The translations under genes and the position numbers were made by a program. From positions 1-20,035 of the forward strand of contig JBNGIS010032327.1 of assembly GCA_049999725.1 (NCBI GenBank): a stretch of 20,035 nt of DNA. The letters run 5' to 3'. Source of the stretch: Haplomitrium mnioides (taxonomy: Eukaryota > Marchantiophyta > Haplomitriopsida > Calobryales). Shown here one piece after another: positions 1-9,822 of the stretch. How positions within the stretch are numbered: position 1 is the first letter of the stretch; the number at the start of each line of letters is the position of its first letter. The notes below the pieces were generated by a model, which searched no databases, had not been told where the DNA came from, and saw only the letters and a list, made by a program, of their open reading frames with translations.

Positions 1-385
1 CTTTTGAGGTGGTCGAAGTGCACTCGATTATCGAACTTATAACCCTCCAATGTCTCCAACTCTGCTGACCTATTCTGATGCAGCTTCTTCAACACAAAGG
101 GAGCCATCCATCTGGTGTGCAATTTTCCAAGAAAATGCACAAACTTGTTGTCATACATCAGCACGAGGTTCCACTCCGAGAGGTCGGTCGGTTTCAACCC
201 CTTATCGTGTTGTCGCTTCCACAACTATTGCTGGTGCTCCAATCTTCCTTAGGCTAGCTCTCTGGTTTCCTCCAGCCTCTCCAGCTGATAGAGTCTCTCC
301 CTCCTCCTCTGATCCTCTACCATTCTCTCCTGTTCTAGTAGTCGTCTGGTGGGCACCTCATATTCCACTGGCTCCCAAGCGGACA
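1..385 (-). pseudogene. Ty3/gypsy integrase C-terminal fragment, antisense
   Basis: Read on the minus strand, this stretch encodes the C-terminal part of a gypsy integrase. It parallels element A's integrase (10406-11491) from about residue 235 to the end: an EYEVPT-like segment, a charged QLERLEETREL helix, a KRQHDKGLKPTDL block, then HTRWMAPF where A has the GPF motif, ending in HFDHLK. At least two in-frame stops interrupt it (after RELA and after HQQ), so it is dead. The catalytic DD35E core would lie off the homologous part and is absent. Homology stops near 385, where an unrelated sense-strand gag-protease fragment begins, so the two are joined by rearrangement or nested insertion. Assignment rests on my direct comparison with element A; the orientation is certain, the exact right edge is not. 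Confidence 0.85.
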
Positions 386-387
386 GT

Positions 388-1050
388 CAAAGGGATTCCT
401 ATGAGGTATCATAAGTGCAAGGCTCTTCCCTTGTCCCTACAGAACATTGCACCATATGATATATTTGCAGATGTTGCTCAACAACAGGCACAGTGTGTGA
501 AAGGTAACAAGAAGAATTGCGAGTTGTTGCCTCCATGCACCCTCTCGCAATTCTCTTTGAGTTGCTCTTGTCATGCCTCGGAAGAATGCCCAAACAACCT
601 GTTTAGTGAAGGCCAGCAAGCCTAAGGCAGTTAAGCGCCGCACACCTTCAGCGCTTCCAATCGAGGAACCTTCTTCTTCTTCTCCTTCCATTCCTCTCAA
701 TCTAGTTTCGAATCCTCCTCCCATGGCAAAGCGGCCTCCCGACAAAGAGGCCTTATCTATTGTCTACATAGTCTCCTTATATGACCCAAGGACACCAGCC
801 ACTGCCATCCTTATAGATGGTGTAATGATTCCAGCAGCACATTTGGACACTGGATCAGCGGTTAACATCATGACAGAGCATACCATGAGCTCTATTGGAT
901 ATCCAACGAGTGCCTTGCAGAAAACCTCTCTAGTTCTTTGCCTTGCAGATGGTAGCAATGTTCTCCCCCTTGGAGTTCTCCGAAACGTGCCAACTCTCTT
1001 TGTGGACCAGGAATACTTGGGTCATTATTTGGTCCTATGCATAGTGCAAC
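388..1050 (+). pseudogene. Ty3/gypsy gag-protease fragment (retropepsin), 3' cut by element A
   Basis: Two overlapping frames make one decayed polyprotein piece. About 400-493 reads as a gag-pol linker (PYDIFADVAQQQAQ), similar in type to PYNIQADVW in element A. From about 516 the frame changes and includes an ORF from ATG 573. That ORF carries a retropepsin domain with the active-site motif LDTGSAVNIM (aspartate codon about 846) and a LADGS flap-like segment, typical of aspartic proteases that cleave gypsy Gag-Pol. The frame change coincides with 22 extra bases (494-515); an in-frame TGA also lies at 558-560. The reading frame runs into TGTCAGC at 1051, the start of element A's LTR, so the fragment is truncated by that insertion. 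Its sequence differs clearly from A's protease, so it is a different family. Confidence 0.85.
492..516 (+). repeat. 25-bp exact repeat, copy 1
   Basis: These 25 bases are identical to 2614-2638, which lies 20 bp inside the left edge of the 1,745-bp insertion in A's LTR. Here they sit where the gag-protease frame breaks: 494-515 (22 nt) look inserted between two otherwise continuous coding segments. Confidence 0.85.
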
Positions 1051-1078
1051 TGTCAGCGAGTGAATTGGGGTGCTGACA
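1051..1078 (+). repeat. Terminal hairpin of element A LTR
   Basis: TGTCAGC at the LTR tip (1051-1057) is answered by its exact reverse complement GCTGACA (1072-1078), leaving a 14-nt loop. The 3' LTR repeats this exactly (11743-11749 and 11764-11770) although bases around it differ. Element B keeps TGTCAGC and a partial GCTGA. Confidence 0.8.
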
Positions 1079-1590
1079 CAAAAATCTTCCCATCACGAGC
1101 AGCATTGGGCCAATTCCGTTCTGGTGAGAAGCAGCGGAGGTACTTCAATCTCTGGGTACAAGCAGATCGCATAGATCCAAGGAGGGAACGTGATCATTGC
1201 GGAAGGAGAGAAGGGAGCAGTGGTCGCCAACAATAAGAGGGGAACCACTAAAATTCGAAGGAAGCCAACGAGAGCCCGTAAGTGTCATTGGGATGAGGGA
1301 ATCAAGGCCTAGCAGGTAGGAAAGAACACACACCAGAGGCAAAGGGGCTGAAGGAGAAAAGTTCAAGCTATAAGGTGGAAATCCGAAAGCACCCCAGGAG
1401 GATGTGGACCGCAGAGCAAGCCTGCAGATGCCACACACCATAAGCGAGGATCAAGGACAGAGGAGGAGGGTCGAGACCTTTGTGAGCAAGGGCTAGGCCA
1501 GGGATCGGGGGGCGCTTTGATCCCGCAGGCATGAGACAAGTTTGACGAGGGTCTGACCCATTTCTTGAGTATCCACGGCCCTTAACGGAA

Positions 1591-2133
1591 ACGTGGAGTC
1601 TATTGAAGGCTCCGGAGGATTCCGCAGAAACATGGCATCTTCAAAGAGCTTCAGGAGATTCAGCGGATGACGTGTCGGCGCCAAGGAGTCCGCAAGTCTT
1701 CACAAAGAGGTGGCAGGCCCAGGGCATCCAAGGGCTTATAGCGGATGACGTGTCGGCGCTAGGGAGTCCACAAGTCTTCACGGAGAGGTGGCGGGCTCAA
1801 GATGTCCAAGAGATTTTTAACAGAAACGTGGCAAGCGCAGGAGGCCCGCAAAGTTGAGCGGAAACGTGGACAAAGGGGGGAGTCTGGGGTTTTCATCGGA
1901 GAAAAGTCAGCGCGACGGTCAGACTACCCCCTTACAGAACGGCGTTGGGCGGCGACTTTGCGGATTACGTGGTGTCCTCGGAGGACTTGGTCAGAGTCAA
2001 TGGACACGTGGCGGTAAGACAAAGTCTGTTAAAACTCGGGTCAGAGGAATGTCAACCTCAGAGGAGGGTCAACGTGGCGGTCTACCTACCCCTTTGCGGG
2101 GCGGCGTTGGACGGTGCAGCTTCGGATGACGTG
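1591..2133 (+). promoter_or_regulatory. Cluster of ACGTG (G-box/ACGT-core) motifs in LTR A
   Basis: ACGTG occurs on this strand at 1591, 1670, 1748, 1826, 1864, 1967, 2006, 2072 and 2129, nine times in 543 bp, followed by G or T; the site at 2005 is a full CACGTG palindrome. ACGT cores are known binding sites of plant bZIP and bHLH factors. In the 3' LTR several equivalent positions read ACATG or ATGTG, as expected from loss of methylated CpG. Part of the density comes from tandem duplication. A regulatory role is inferred, not shown. Confidence 0.45.
1663..1818 (+). repeat. 78-bp tandem duplication in LTR A
   Basis: Two units (1663-1740 and 1741-1818) both begin GCGGATGACGTGTCGGCGC and run through a GGAGTCC..AAGTCTTCAC block. 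The 3' LTR has the same pair about 78 bp apart (12371 and 12449), so the duplication predates the insertion of A. Confidence 0.8.
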
Positions 2134-2245
2134 GCACTCAGGGAGAGCCTGATGGATCCACTGAGTCAGAGCAAAGTCAACCACAAAACCAAGTCAGCGT
2201 GATGATCAGACTACCCCCTTGCAGAACGGCGTCGGACGGTGCGCA
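1906..2245 (+). repeat. Dispersed direct repeats in LTR A (GTCAGCG..CTACCCC..CGGCGT units)
   Basis: A roughly 50-bp unit starting GTCARCG, continuing CTACCCCYTTGC and ending in a GGCGTYGG-type GC-rich block, occurs at 1906, 2068 and 2193. Element B's LTR carries the same unit at 15982 and 16144, with the 162-bp spacing of the first two copies. It is an old modular repeat shared by both elements. Confidence 0.7.
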
Positions 2246-2593
2246 CAAAAGGAAGCCAACCTCAACATGTGGCACTTCGAAGGAGTTTGAGAGATCCTTC
2301 GGACTTCTCTGTTTGTCGGATCCTTGGGCTTGGGATCCGAGGTCAACCACGGGACAAGATCAAAGCGGCGGTCCAACTTCCATGTTGAATGCGGCGTTGG
2401 ATGGCGACAACGAAAGAAAAGTCAACAACGGACATGGGTTCTGCTAGGTTCTACGGACTCAAATTCGCGGGGATCTCCGAATGCGAATCTTGGAGATTCT
2501 GTGGGACTCTTTTTTCCGAAGGATTCTACGGACTGGAGCTCCATGGGAATCTTTGGGATCTTAGTCCATGAGATTCCTCAGACTCACCTCCGT

Positions 2594-4338
2594 TGTTGTG
2601 TTGTGGTTCGGCAAGTGTGTGAAAGGTAACAAGAAGAAAAGAGAAACAAATCACTCTTACCGTAGATAAGTTTAGAGAAAAGTCAAGAAGAAGCGGCAAG
2701 GCATCTATCGAGAAGCTTCTAGAAACACAAAAGTAGAGTTTTCCAGTACCACGTGGAAGATTCTCGAGATCCTGTAGGTAAGGATAAGACCATACTATTG
2801 GTTTTTCATGGATTCTTTTGGATTATACTCAAAGATATTTTGAAGATAATAGAGAAGCAACGGGGAAGAAAATGGTCATCGAGAGGAACAACCAGCGAAT
2901 GACAGATATCGAAGAGGAGAGTGGGCGCTCGATGGACGGAAGTTCTACGGTGGAGTTGAAGGATCTTATGGGTGAAAATCTTGGAAATGGATAGAGGATT
3001 ATTTGTTGCTCCTAATTTTCCTCTTCCAAATCCATTCTTCATTGGGCTGCAGATAATTCCTCGAGACCACTTTCGACAGTGGATAGTATATCACTTCGAT
3101 GATCATTTTCTAACTTCGGTGATGAATTCACCAATTCCTGTGTTGTTGCTGATCATCACCTATGGAGAATTATGGGACCTTACCATCTACATTCTAACAT
3201 GATGTGGAGAGGTGTTTCTCAAATCGTCGCAAAGAGTGTTTTGGTTTTCGATAAATGTTGAATAGTCGGAGCTGCAATTGGTGGAGCGTCGCCAAATGAT
3301 CATCTGATTCAAGAGGACTCAAGTTTACCTTCTGTTTCTTTCATCTTTGTTTCATGTCAACACAAATAGCCTATGCTCTATGGTTTTTATACCAAAAAGA
3401 AAAGTGATTTAACTTGAAGTTAGTAAAAACCTAAAAGAAGGAGAGGAGGCAGTTTGTTTTTTGGAAGGTTTGAGGAGTTTCCAGATAAAGTTGAGTTCGT
3501 GCAAGGAAAGGATCAAAAGCTCAAGAAGAGTGGCATCCCTTTGCAACAAATTTCAAGTCGTTTGGATCTTTGGAACAATACTTATGAGCGTTTGAAGGTG
3601 AAGGGGTCAAATTGAAGGGCATATCGTCTTTCAAGCAATAGAATCGAGTATACAAAGAATCTGGAAACAAGCAGAGTACCATTGGAAAGTTGACAATAAA
3701 GGCTACAATTTGAAGACAAGTTTTGATTCAATTGGAGTTGGGGTTGTTCTGTCACAGCGAGTTAATGATTGAGTATTGATTGAAAGGTTGTTTCGAATTC
3801 ACTCCTTATTCGACTTTAAGTTGTGAATTCTTGCATTCTGTCAAGAGCAGAGATATCAATTGAGAATTTGGAAACCTTAAGATTGTTGCATGGTACAATA
3901 GTGTGTGAAGTTTCAAGGCTATTCTCTTTGAAGTGAAGAAGTTACTACTTAGGAAGTTTAGGGCTACTATTTTGTTCGGTTTTTCTCAAACAACATTGAA
4001 TCTTTGAGAGTAATGACCAATTCGCTCATGGATTTGAGCTGAAAATTTTCATACAGATTTTTCTTGCACCCTGGTTTTCAGCTTGAGAGTTTCAGACCCT
4101 AGCAACAAGCAACCCATGCATTCTCTTTGACAACACTCGAACAAAGAGTTGGAGAAAACTGTTTTTTGGGGGTTTGTGATCAAACATTTATTGAATCCAG
4201 GAAAGGCATGAAAACCTAAATCTATGTCAAAATTGTTCATTCCAAACCACTGAACCACAGAACTTTTGCCATTTGCATAACACTCTCTACATCTATATAC
4301 CCCGCGTATTCCCAGAACAAGAAAACTGCCACGCGACA
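2594..4338. mobile_element. Probable solo LTR of an unrelated retrotransposon inserted in LTR A
   Basis: The 5' LTR has 1,745 bp missing from the 3' LTR, whose empty site reads CCGT-GTTACCG near 13627. Here the left flank ends CCGT (2590-2593), the insert runs TGTTGTG...GCGACA, and CCAT (4339-4342) precedes GTTACCG. That fits a 4-bp target duplication (CCGT/CCAT, one CpG-type change) and TG...CA ends with a short inverted repeat blurred by CpG decay. The insert is visibly more AT-rich than the LTR around it, and I find no protein domain in six frames; the 76-codon ORF at 2972-3202 resembles nothing I know. Solo LTR is preferred; a non-autonomous DNA transposon is possible because no internal or second LTR is seen. 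Confidence 0.65.
2614..2638 (+). repeat. 25-bp exact repeat, copy 2
   Basis: Identical to 492-516. It lies 20 bp inside the left end of the 2594-4338 insertion. Confidence 0.85.
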
Positions 4339-5880
4339 CCATGTTACCGTTGTACTTGGCATCATTCGACTAATTGGCAGGACATGCGTCGCAACATCTG
4401 AATCTAAGCCAACAAGATTAACAAATAGTGGGGATAAGTGTCGCGACCTCCTAATCCGAGCCTAATGGGATTAATGAACTTTCAACATGAAGGACTTGGA
4501 GGATCAGCGGAAGCTCGAGGGGTATACATCGACGGGCTGTGAATTCAAAAGGGTTGATGTGCAAGCAAACTAGAGACGTGATGAGCAATCTCAAGACAAG
4601 GAAAGCGCAAACAAGATAAGGCAAGATCGAATTCTAGTGAGAAGCTACGTGAAGCGAGTGAACTCGCACTGGGGGCAAGCGGGGGTAGAGGTGGACTAGA
4701 GGGGCACCGAGAATTGCTGGGCCAGGAGCTCTAGAGGCTTAGACAATCCAGGTGAACTCATCCCAGTAAGTGAACCAAGAGCAGAGGTGGATCGATATGA
4801 GAGACTAGAAGGGAATCCGACCTGTTGAGAATTCGAGAGAGGCTGCCAAGTGGGATCTTGGAGTCGTCTCTGCATTCTTTGTGCGGGAGCATCAACCCAG
4901 AGTGCTCGGAGTGTGCTCTTGTGTAATATTTCAAGTGGAGCTAAGAAGAGGGTGGATGCATTAGTGCTTGCGCACAACAGAGAAGATCTATTTGAGGGTC
5001 GGGGGTGGAGTGAGCTACCTGCAGTCAGGAAGACTATCTTCCGGAGGTGGAAGTCAAAGAAATCCTCTTCCTAGTATGAGGAAGTAAAAGCAGGGCTTCT
5101 CGCAAAGGAAGTTGAAAAACTATCTGGAGAAAGGTGTGTAGGTGTGAAAGTAGAGGTAAAGATTGAATGTGGTAAGTGATTCAGAAGGGAGAGGTCTGCT
5201 CGGGAGACTAGTTCCAGAGGGCCTTCAAGGACTCTGTTGTGCTGCAGTGCATTGTTGGGTGTATATGTGTATGTATGTGTCTTAGCTAGATTTACATTCG
5301 GTATATTGTTTACCAGAGCCATTTAGATTAGAATTTGACAAGACTAGTTGAGAAGACCCTGGGACAGCTTTGAAGGGGGAGTCAAGTCCTTTGACACAGT
5401 CCTATGACCCTGGGGGTTAATGCTCTGTGTTTCTTACTCTGTTTTAGTGTAGAAAATAGCTTATATTAGGATAGTTAGGAATCATATTTGTACAAGATCT
5501 TGTGACAACCCTGAGAAGGGGAGTCCAGTCCATTGTCATTGTTCATTGGTGCAAGATATAGCACCTTTCTGCTCCCAAAGTATACACAAGGTGGCAGGGT
5601 CTATGATTTGGGACCCTTTGAATACATTGAAGGAATTATACAAGGCATGCTGGGTGGTATGAATGTGGACTTGGGGTTTGTGAATGAATGACTAGATTGT
5701 ATGTTGAAGAGAGTGAGGGGTGAGTAAAGGGCTTGTAAGGTAAGAGAGGATCCTTAAAGCCTCAAAGTGATAACATGAGAGGGGCCATCTTAGAAAAGAA
5801 CCTAGAGACCCTGAATCTATCCTCCCTTGCCTTGCACTTGAGAAGGTAAAGGCCTTAAGGAGGGGAGTGACATGAATTTT

Positions 5881-5899
5881 TGGCGCTAGAAGGAGGGCC
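5881..5899 (+). other. Primer-binding site of element A
   Basis: TGGCGCTAGAAGGAGGGCC begins with the TGG that pairs with a tRNA CCA end and lies 8 nt after the LTR's terminal CA. Element B has the same bases in the same place (17891-17909), so the primer is conserved. I could not assign the tRNA species. Confidence 0.8.
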
Positions 5900-6078
5900 A
5901 AAGGTTTGGAGAAACCTGAGACCAACCGAGACCCAAGTTATCACTTTGTGCACTAGAGACTCAAAGTCAGATTGGGGAGCAAATTCCGAAAACATAGAGC
6001 TATTGTTGGTGAGTCTGTTGAGAAAGAGTGGCGGAAATAAGAGACTTTTGGGTGGAAGTGGTCGTGGCTAGTGCTAGG
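5900..6078 (+). other. Element A untranslated leader
   Basis: Between PBS and gag there is about 180 bp of leader, similar to 17910-18080 in element B (shared GTTTG..AAACCTGAGACCAACC, GTGAGTCTGTTGA blocks). No credible ORF is seen. Packaging signals would be expected here but none can be identified. Confidence 0.55.
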
Positions 6079-7866
6079 ATGGCCAATCCGGTACCTCCCT
6101 CTGGGCTTCGAGGCCGATTCAAATACCAGTCCTTCAAGGGACGCCCAAAGGATGACCCAGATGCATGGCTGGATGACTTGGAGAACACTACTGCAGCTAA
6201 TGGCGAAAGCCATGTGAAAATTGGGATTCTGCCAGCAGTCTTGAAGGGGGAAGCTCAACCCTGGTACAAGGATTTGCTTGACAATGTCAAGCGGGACTGG
6301 CATGCATTCAAGGCAACCTTCATTGCAGAATTCCGAGGGATCAAGGAAGAGACGAAGGCGGTGATCAAGATGGATCAGCTCAGAATGAAAAAAAAAGAGT
6401 CTGTGAGGAAATTCCTCCAGCGATTCAAGAAGGTGGTGGGGAAGTTGAACCCGCCAGTCACTAACAAGATGTTCACGGCATGGTTCTTGGCAGCTCTACC
6501 CAGGGGGATTGGGACCTGGGTGAGAAAGACAAACCCACAGACTCTAGAAGAAGCCATCAACGCAGCCCAATCCCATGTCAAAGCTGCAATCACAAGCTCC
6601 CGCAGAAAGACACGGGCCAAATACGAGTCTGATGACTCTTTGGACACCTTGGAAAGTGGCGAGGAAACGGATGAGAGTTCTGAGTCCTCCTCGGAAAGCA
6701 AGAGTGAGTCGAGCAGTGGCAACTCAGAAGAGGACCGATCATCCAGAAAAAAGAAGAAGAAGAAGGACCTCAAAAAGAAGAAGCAGGCCAAAGAAGTGAA
6801 TCATCGCAAAGGGGTGAGCAAAGGGAAGTACAGAAAAACTGAACCCGAACCCAAGGTGAGCGGGAAGCCAAAGGGGAGGGATCGAATTGAAGAGCTGAGC
6901 GTTAAGATGGAGGTGATGAACATCGTCCTAGCGGGGATCAAACCAGAAGGCAGGCCCTTGCCCACCAAGAGAGTAGGAGTATGGTGCGTTAGGTGTAAGT
7001 AACATGGACACTCCCCTCAGGATTGTCTGAATGACAACAATGCTGTACACTATGTGAGGGAGGAAGCACCAGAATATGTGAGAGAAGAAGTGGAATACGT
7101 GATGGAGCAGGCCCCAAAGATAGTGTATCAAGTTAGTGAGCAGACTCGTAGGGGGAAGCGGAGGGCCAGTGAATCAATGGGCTGCCAATCGGCCACCCAG
7201 GACAACTATCATGGTATGTTGTAATAGTGGCCAGCCCGACCACATTTCCTCCAACTGTCCGGAGCTGCGGAAGAGCGGTTATGCCAACCGCCTCCCTTGT
7301 GCTTCCAATGCAAAAAGGAGGGGCATGTAGCAGTCAATTGCCCAACCAGAAGGCCCGATGCACCCCTTGGGCCAAGCGCAAATCCTCCTCCCCCCGTAAT
7401 TGTCAATCTTATCACTCTAGATACGGAGGAGGAAGCGAAATTGCCAAGATGGGAGACGCCCACTCCCAAAGATTGTTTTTGGATGGTGACCAGGGTCGGA
7501 GTGAAGGCCAAAAAGAAGAGCCAGAAGAAGATTGAGCGGAAAGCCAAGAAGGGGACAGCTCAAGCGACCTCATCACGGAATGATTCGGATTATCATAGGG
7601 ATAATCCAAAGTGGTTCTACCTGAAGCAACAAAACCATGTGAGGAGGCAATTGGAGGCTCTGGAAGCCATGGAGGAGGAACAGACAACACAGGAGACCCT
7701 CAAAGAGGTCCGCAAACAGCAAGGAGGGACCCAAGAGGCAAGGGAAAAGGTTGCAGCTTCCATAGAGGGGACAAAGCCCAACCCCTACAACATTCAGGCG
7801 GATGTGTGGGATTGTCCTGTTACGGCCACAGTGGGCCAACTCATCAAGGACAACCTGTTGTATTGA
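6079..7866 (+). pseudogene. gag: Element A gag (capsid, acidic/basic tail, zinc knuckles), broken
   Basis: Gag forms the virus-like particle and binds element RNA. The start chosen is ATG 6079 in good plant context (AGGATGGCC); an in-frame ATG at 6028 is possible. First comes a Retrotrans_gag capsid region with WLDDLENT, QPWYKDLL, DWHAFKATFIAEF and ESVRKFLQRFK; then a Ser/Asp/Glu-rich stretch (about 6625-6735) and a Lys-rich stretch (about 6745-6800). Three CCHC knuckles follow. The first (6985-7026) has correct spacing but contains stop TAA at 7000. The second (7217-7258) is in another frame and has lost its second Cys (Ser) and the Gly before His (Asp). The third (7300-7341, CFQCKKEGHVAVNC) is intact and back in the first frame. 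A linker with PYNIQADVW follows to stop TGA 7864. Stops plus two frame changes (within about 7130-7295) mean no full Gag can be made. Confidence 0.88.
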
Positions 7867-8424
7867 AGGCAGCTCCGGGAATTGCTGATGGGAGCCAAGA
7901 GGAGTAGAAGGCTACCCAAGGTAGGAGCTCCAGTGGATCTACAGTTGGTTTGTGAAGACAAGGGGGACCCAGAGATCGACATACATATTGCGGGGTGCAC
8001 ATTGTCATTAGTGCCCGTAGATGGAGAGGTCGGAGTCAACATCATGGTAGAGGAGATAGCTCACAAGCTGGGATTCACGGAATTCCAGCATACAACTAGA
8101 ATTATGAGGCTGGCGAATGGATCACAGGTAAAGCAATTGGGCTCCCTCCTCCAAGAACCCACTTTCATCAAAGGAAAGGAGTTCAAATTGAACTATTTGG
8201 TCATGCAACCCGCCTGAGCATCTCCATACCTTGTGTTAATCGGAAGGCCTTGGCTGTATGGGGCCCGAGTCATGCACAACTGGGGGAAATCCACATTGGT
8301 GTTTGGCCCCAAAAAAATGATAGTGCATTACAGCCTTGTTCCTCACTTGGGGGAAACACAGTCCGAGGAAGAATATGACAGTGAGTGGTCCGAGGAAGAG
8401 GAAGATTCGGAATACCACTACTAG
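7867..8424 (+). pseudogene. Element A aspartic protease region, broken, active-site glycine lost
   Basis: This continues the gag frame after TGA 7864. It contains the retropepsin core (about 7942-8216) with VPVDGEVGVNIM: the catalytic Asp codon is at 8020, but the motif reads D-G-E where the family needs D-x-G, so the active-site turn is probably lost. A LANGS flap-like segment follows. After TGA 8215 the same frame resumes with LIGRPWLYGARVMHNW, the block closing the protease region in plant gypsy polyproteins, then an acidic EEEYDSEWSEEEEDSE run to TAG 8422. The protease would release Gag, RT and IN from the polyprotein. Domain assignment is secure; inactivity is inferred from the stops and the changed motif. 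Confidence 0.85.
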
Positions 8425-8760
8425 GTGCAAATGATGAGTGAAGCGACAGAGGAGGATCTGTCGGAAGAGGGTGTGGTGTCCGTGAATCAGATTGAAGCAT
8501 CCATGTACACTGGAATAGAGCACCAATGGAGGAAATCCACGGAAGATCAGGCGAGAGAGGAGGACACCAAGATTGGAAGGGAGGAGGAGTCCGAAGTATC
8601 TCATCGGATGCAGAGGATGGACACATGAAGGTCCGAAGAAGCTCTTCGGGAGGAGGGCGGAGTGCGATTGGCTACTCTAATGCCAACAGAGGACAACCAT
8701 GGGCAAAATGAGATGGGGATGGTGCAAGAAGCCCAACACAGCAATTGGTGGTCCGAGAAG
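8425..8760 (+). pseudogene. Element A protease-RT linker
   Basis: The protease frame stays open from 8425 to TGA 8626 and is rich in Glu, Ser and Arg, with no recognised domain. Such charged spacers are common between protease and RT in plant gypsy elements. Between about 8629 and 8760 the frame moves to that of the RT N-terminus; I cannot place the shift exactly. Confidence 0.5.
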
Positions 8761-9822
8761 GACACACATTTCACATAGGCTCCTAATTGCCCAGAGAATC
8801 AGAACATGCCCTCACCAATCTCCTATATAATTTCAGTGACGTTTTTGCTTGGATTCATGTAGATTTGAAGGGAGTCCCGAGGGAATTGGGGGAGCATTGG
8901 ATCAACTTGGAACCAACAACGATCCCGGTGCGACAATGGCAATACCAAATGAATCCATGATTCTCCTTGTTAGTAAAGGAGATAGACAAACTGTTGGAAG
9001 CCGATTTCATCTACCCATTCCTCAATAGCGAATGGGTGTCCCCCTGGTAGTGATGCCCAAGAAGGTAGGACAAGATGGGGAGAAGAAGATACAAGTATGC
9101 CAGGATTTTCAGAAGCTGAACGAGGCTACGAAGAAGGACCGCTTTCCATTGCCTTTCTCGGATGGGGTGCTGGATTTGGTGGCGGGGCAAGAAGTGTATA
9201 GCTTCCTTGATGGGTATTATGGATACAATCAAATTTGGATCCGAGAAGAGGATCAACTCAAAATAGCATTCACCACGGAATGGAGGGTGTTTGCTTTCAG
9301 GAGAATGCCCTTCGGATTGTGCCATGCACTAGGTATGTTCCAGCGTATGACGATGAATATCTTCCACGACTACCTTTAAAAATTCTTGGAAGTGTTCATC
9401 GACAACTTCGTGGTGTATGGCAAGTTGGAGAACCACGAGCGGGATGTAAGGCTCACCCTCCAATGGTGCAAACAAACGGGGTTGCGACTACATTTGAGCA
9501 AGTGTTTCTTTGGGGTGAAGGAGGGGATACTCTTCGGACATCGGATCTCTAACCGGGGCATAGCGGTGGATCAAGAGAAGATCGTCAACTAGATGCATGT
9601 TGCATTTCCCACCAGCTTGAAGGAGGTGCAAGGATTCTTGGGGTGTGTCGGATACTATCGAAGATTCATCGACCAATTCGCCTCAGTAGCTCTGCCCCTC
9701 ACCCAAATGACCAAGGGGGGTAGCACCTTTGAGGCCACCCCTGAAAGACTGCCAAGCTTCACCGAACTGAAAAAGAGGCTGGCAAGCGCCCTTGTCTTAG
9801 TGCCTCCCAGCTGGGGAGGGCT
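8761..9822 (+). pseudogene. Element A reverse transcriptase, broken, YxDD degenerate
   Basis: The polymerase copies element RNA into cDNA. The N-terminal part is in one frame (NLLYNFSDVFAWIHVDLKG, GEHWINLEP, VKEIDKLLEADFIYPF, EWVSP) with TGA at 8958. After a C run near 9041 the next frame continues with LVVMPKK, ATKKDRFPLPFSD, YSFLDGYYGYNQI (first catalytic Asp at 9209) and RRMPFGLCHA. TAA 9377 interrupts before the YxDD box, which here reads FIDN (9398-9406): the second Asp is Asn by a GAC to AAC change. TAG 9590 follows, then the thumb/connection block VQGFLGCVGYYRRFI and SWGG. The next frame change is near 9817-9823. Order and motifs leave no doubt about identity; stops, shifts and the lost Asp make it inactive. 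Confidence 0.92.

Larger units (their letters stand above)
1051..5872 (+). repeat. Element A 5' LTR (with 1.75-kb secondary insertion)
   Basis: It starts TGTCAGC and ends TGACA just before the primer-binding site, giving short terminal inverted repeats. Alignment with the 3' LTR holds on both sides of a foreign segment at 2594-4338; without it the LTR is about 3.07 kb, very long for gypsy LTRs. Layout: conserved 5' end with hairpin (1051-1078), G-rich stretch to about 1560, ACGTG-rich repeat zone (about 1590-2200), a further repeat zone to 2593, the insertion, then the conserved 3' part (4343-5872), which should hold the transcript start and poly(A) site. Many ATG ORFs occur but none has protein-like composition or conservation between LTR copies; I regard all as chance. 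Confidence 0.92.

Noticed and set aside
513-554. 11-bp perfect inverted repeat AGAATTGCGAG/CTCGCAATTCT
   Set aside because: It lies within the decayed coding linker, has no second copy and overlaps the 22-nt insertion edge; a chance palindrome is likely.
573-1076. Host aspartic protease gene
   Set aside because: DTGSAVNIM and the gag-pol-type linker before it are retroelement features, and the frame is cut by an LTR.
1603-2629. Chain of ATG ORFs in LTR A (also 12577-13652 in the 3' LTR)
   Set aside because: They follow GC-rich repeat units in several frames, shift frame between the two LTR copies and show no domain; treated as chance ORFs.
2972-3202. 76-codon ORF in the 1,745-bp insertion
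   Set aside because: Short, isolated, no recognised motif and no support from composition or a second copy.
4452-4473. TAATCC/GGATTA inverted repeat in LTR A
   Set aside because: Conserved in the 3' LTR, but only 6-bp arms in a homologous LTR; not distinguishable from inherited sequence.
6375-6791. 138-codon minus-strand ORF rich in Ser/Phe/Leu
   Set aside because: Antisense of the Ser/Glu- and Lys-rich gag segment; composition is a complement artefact.
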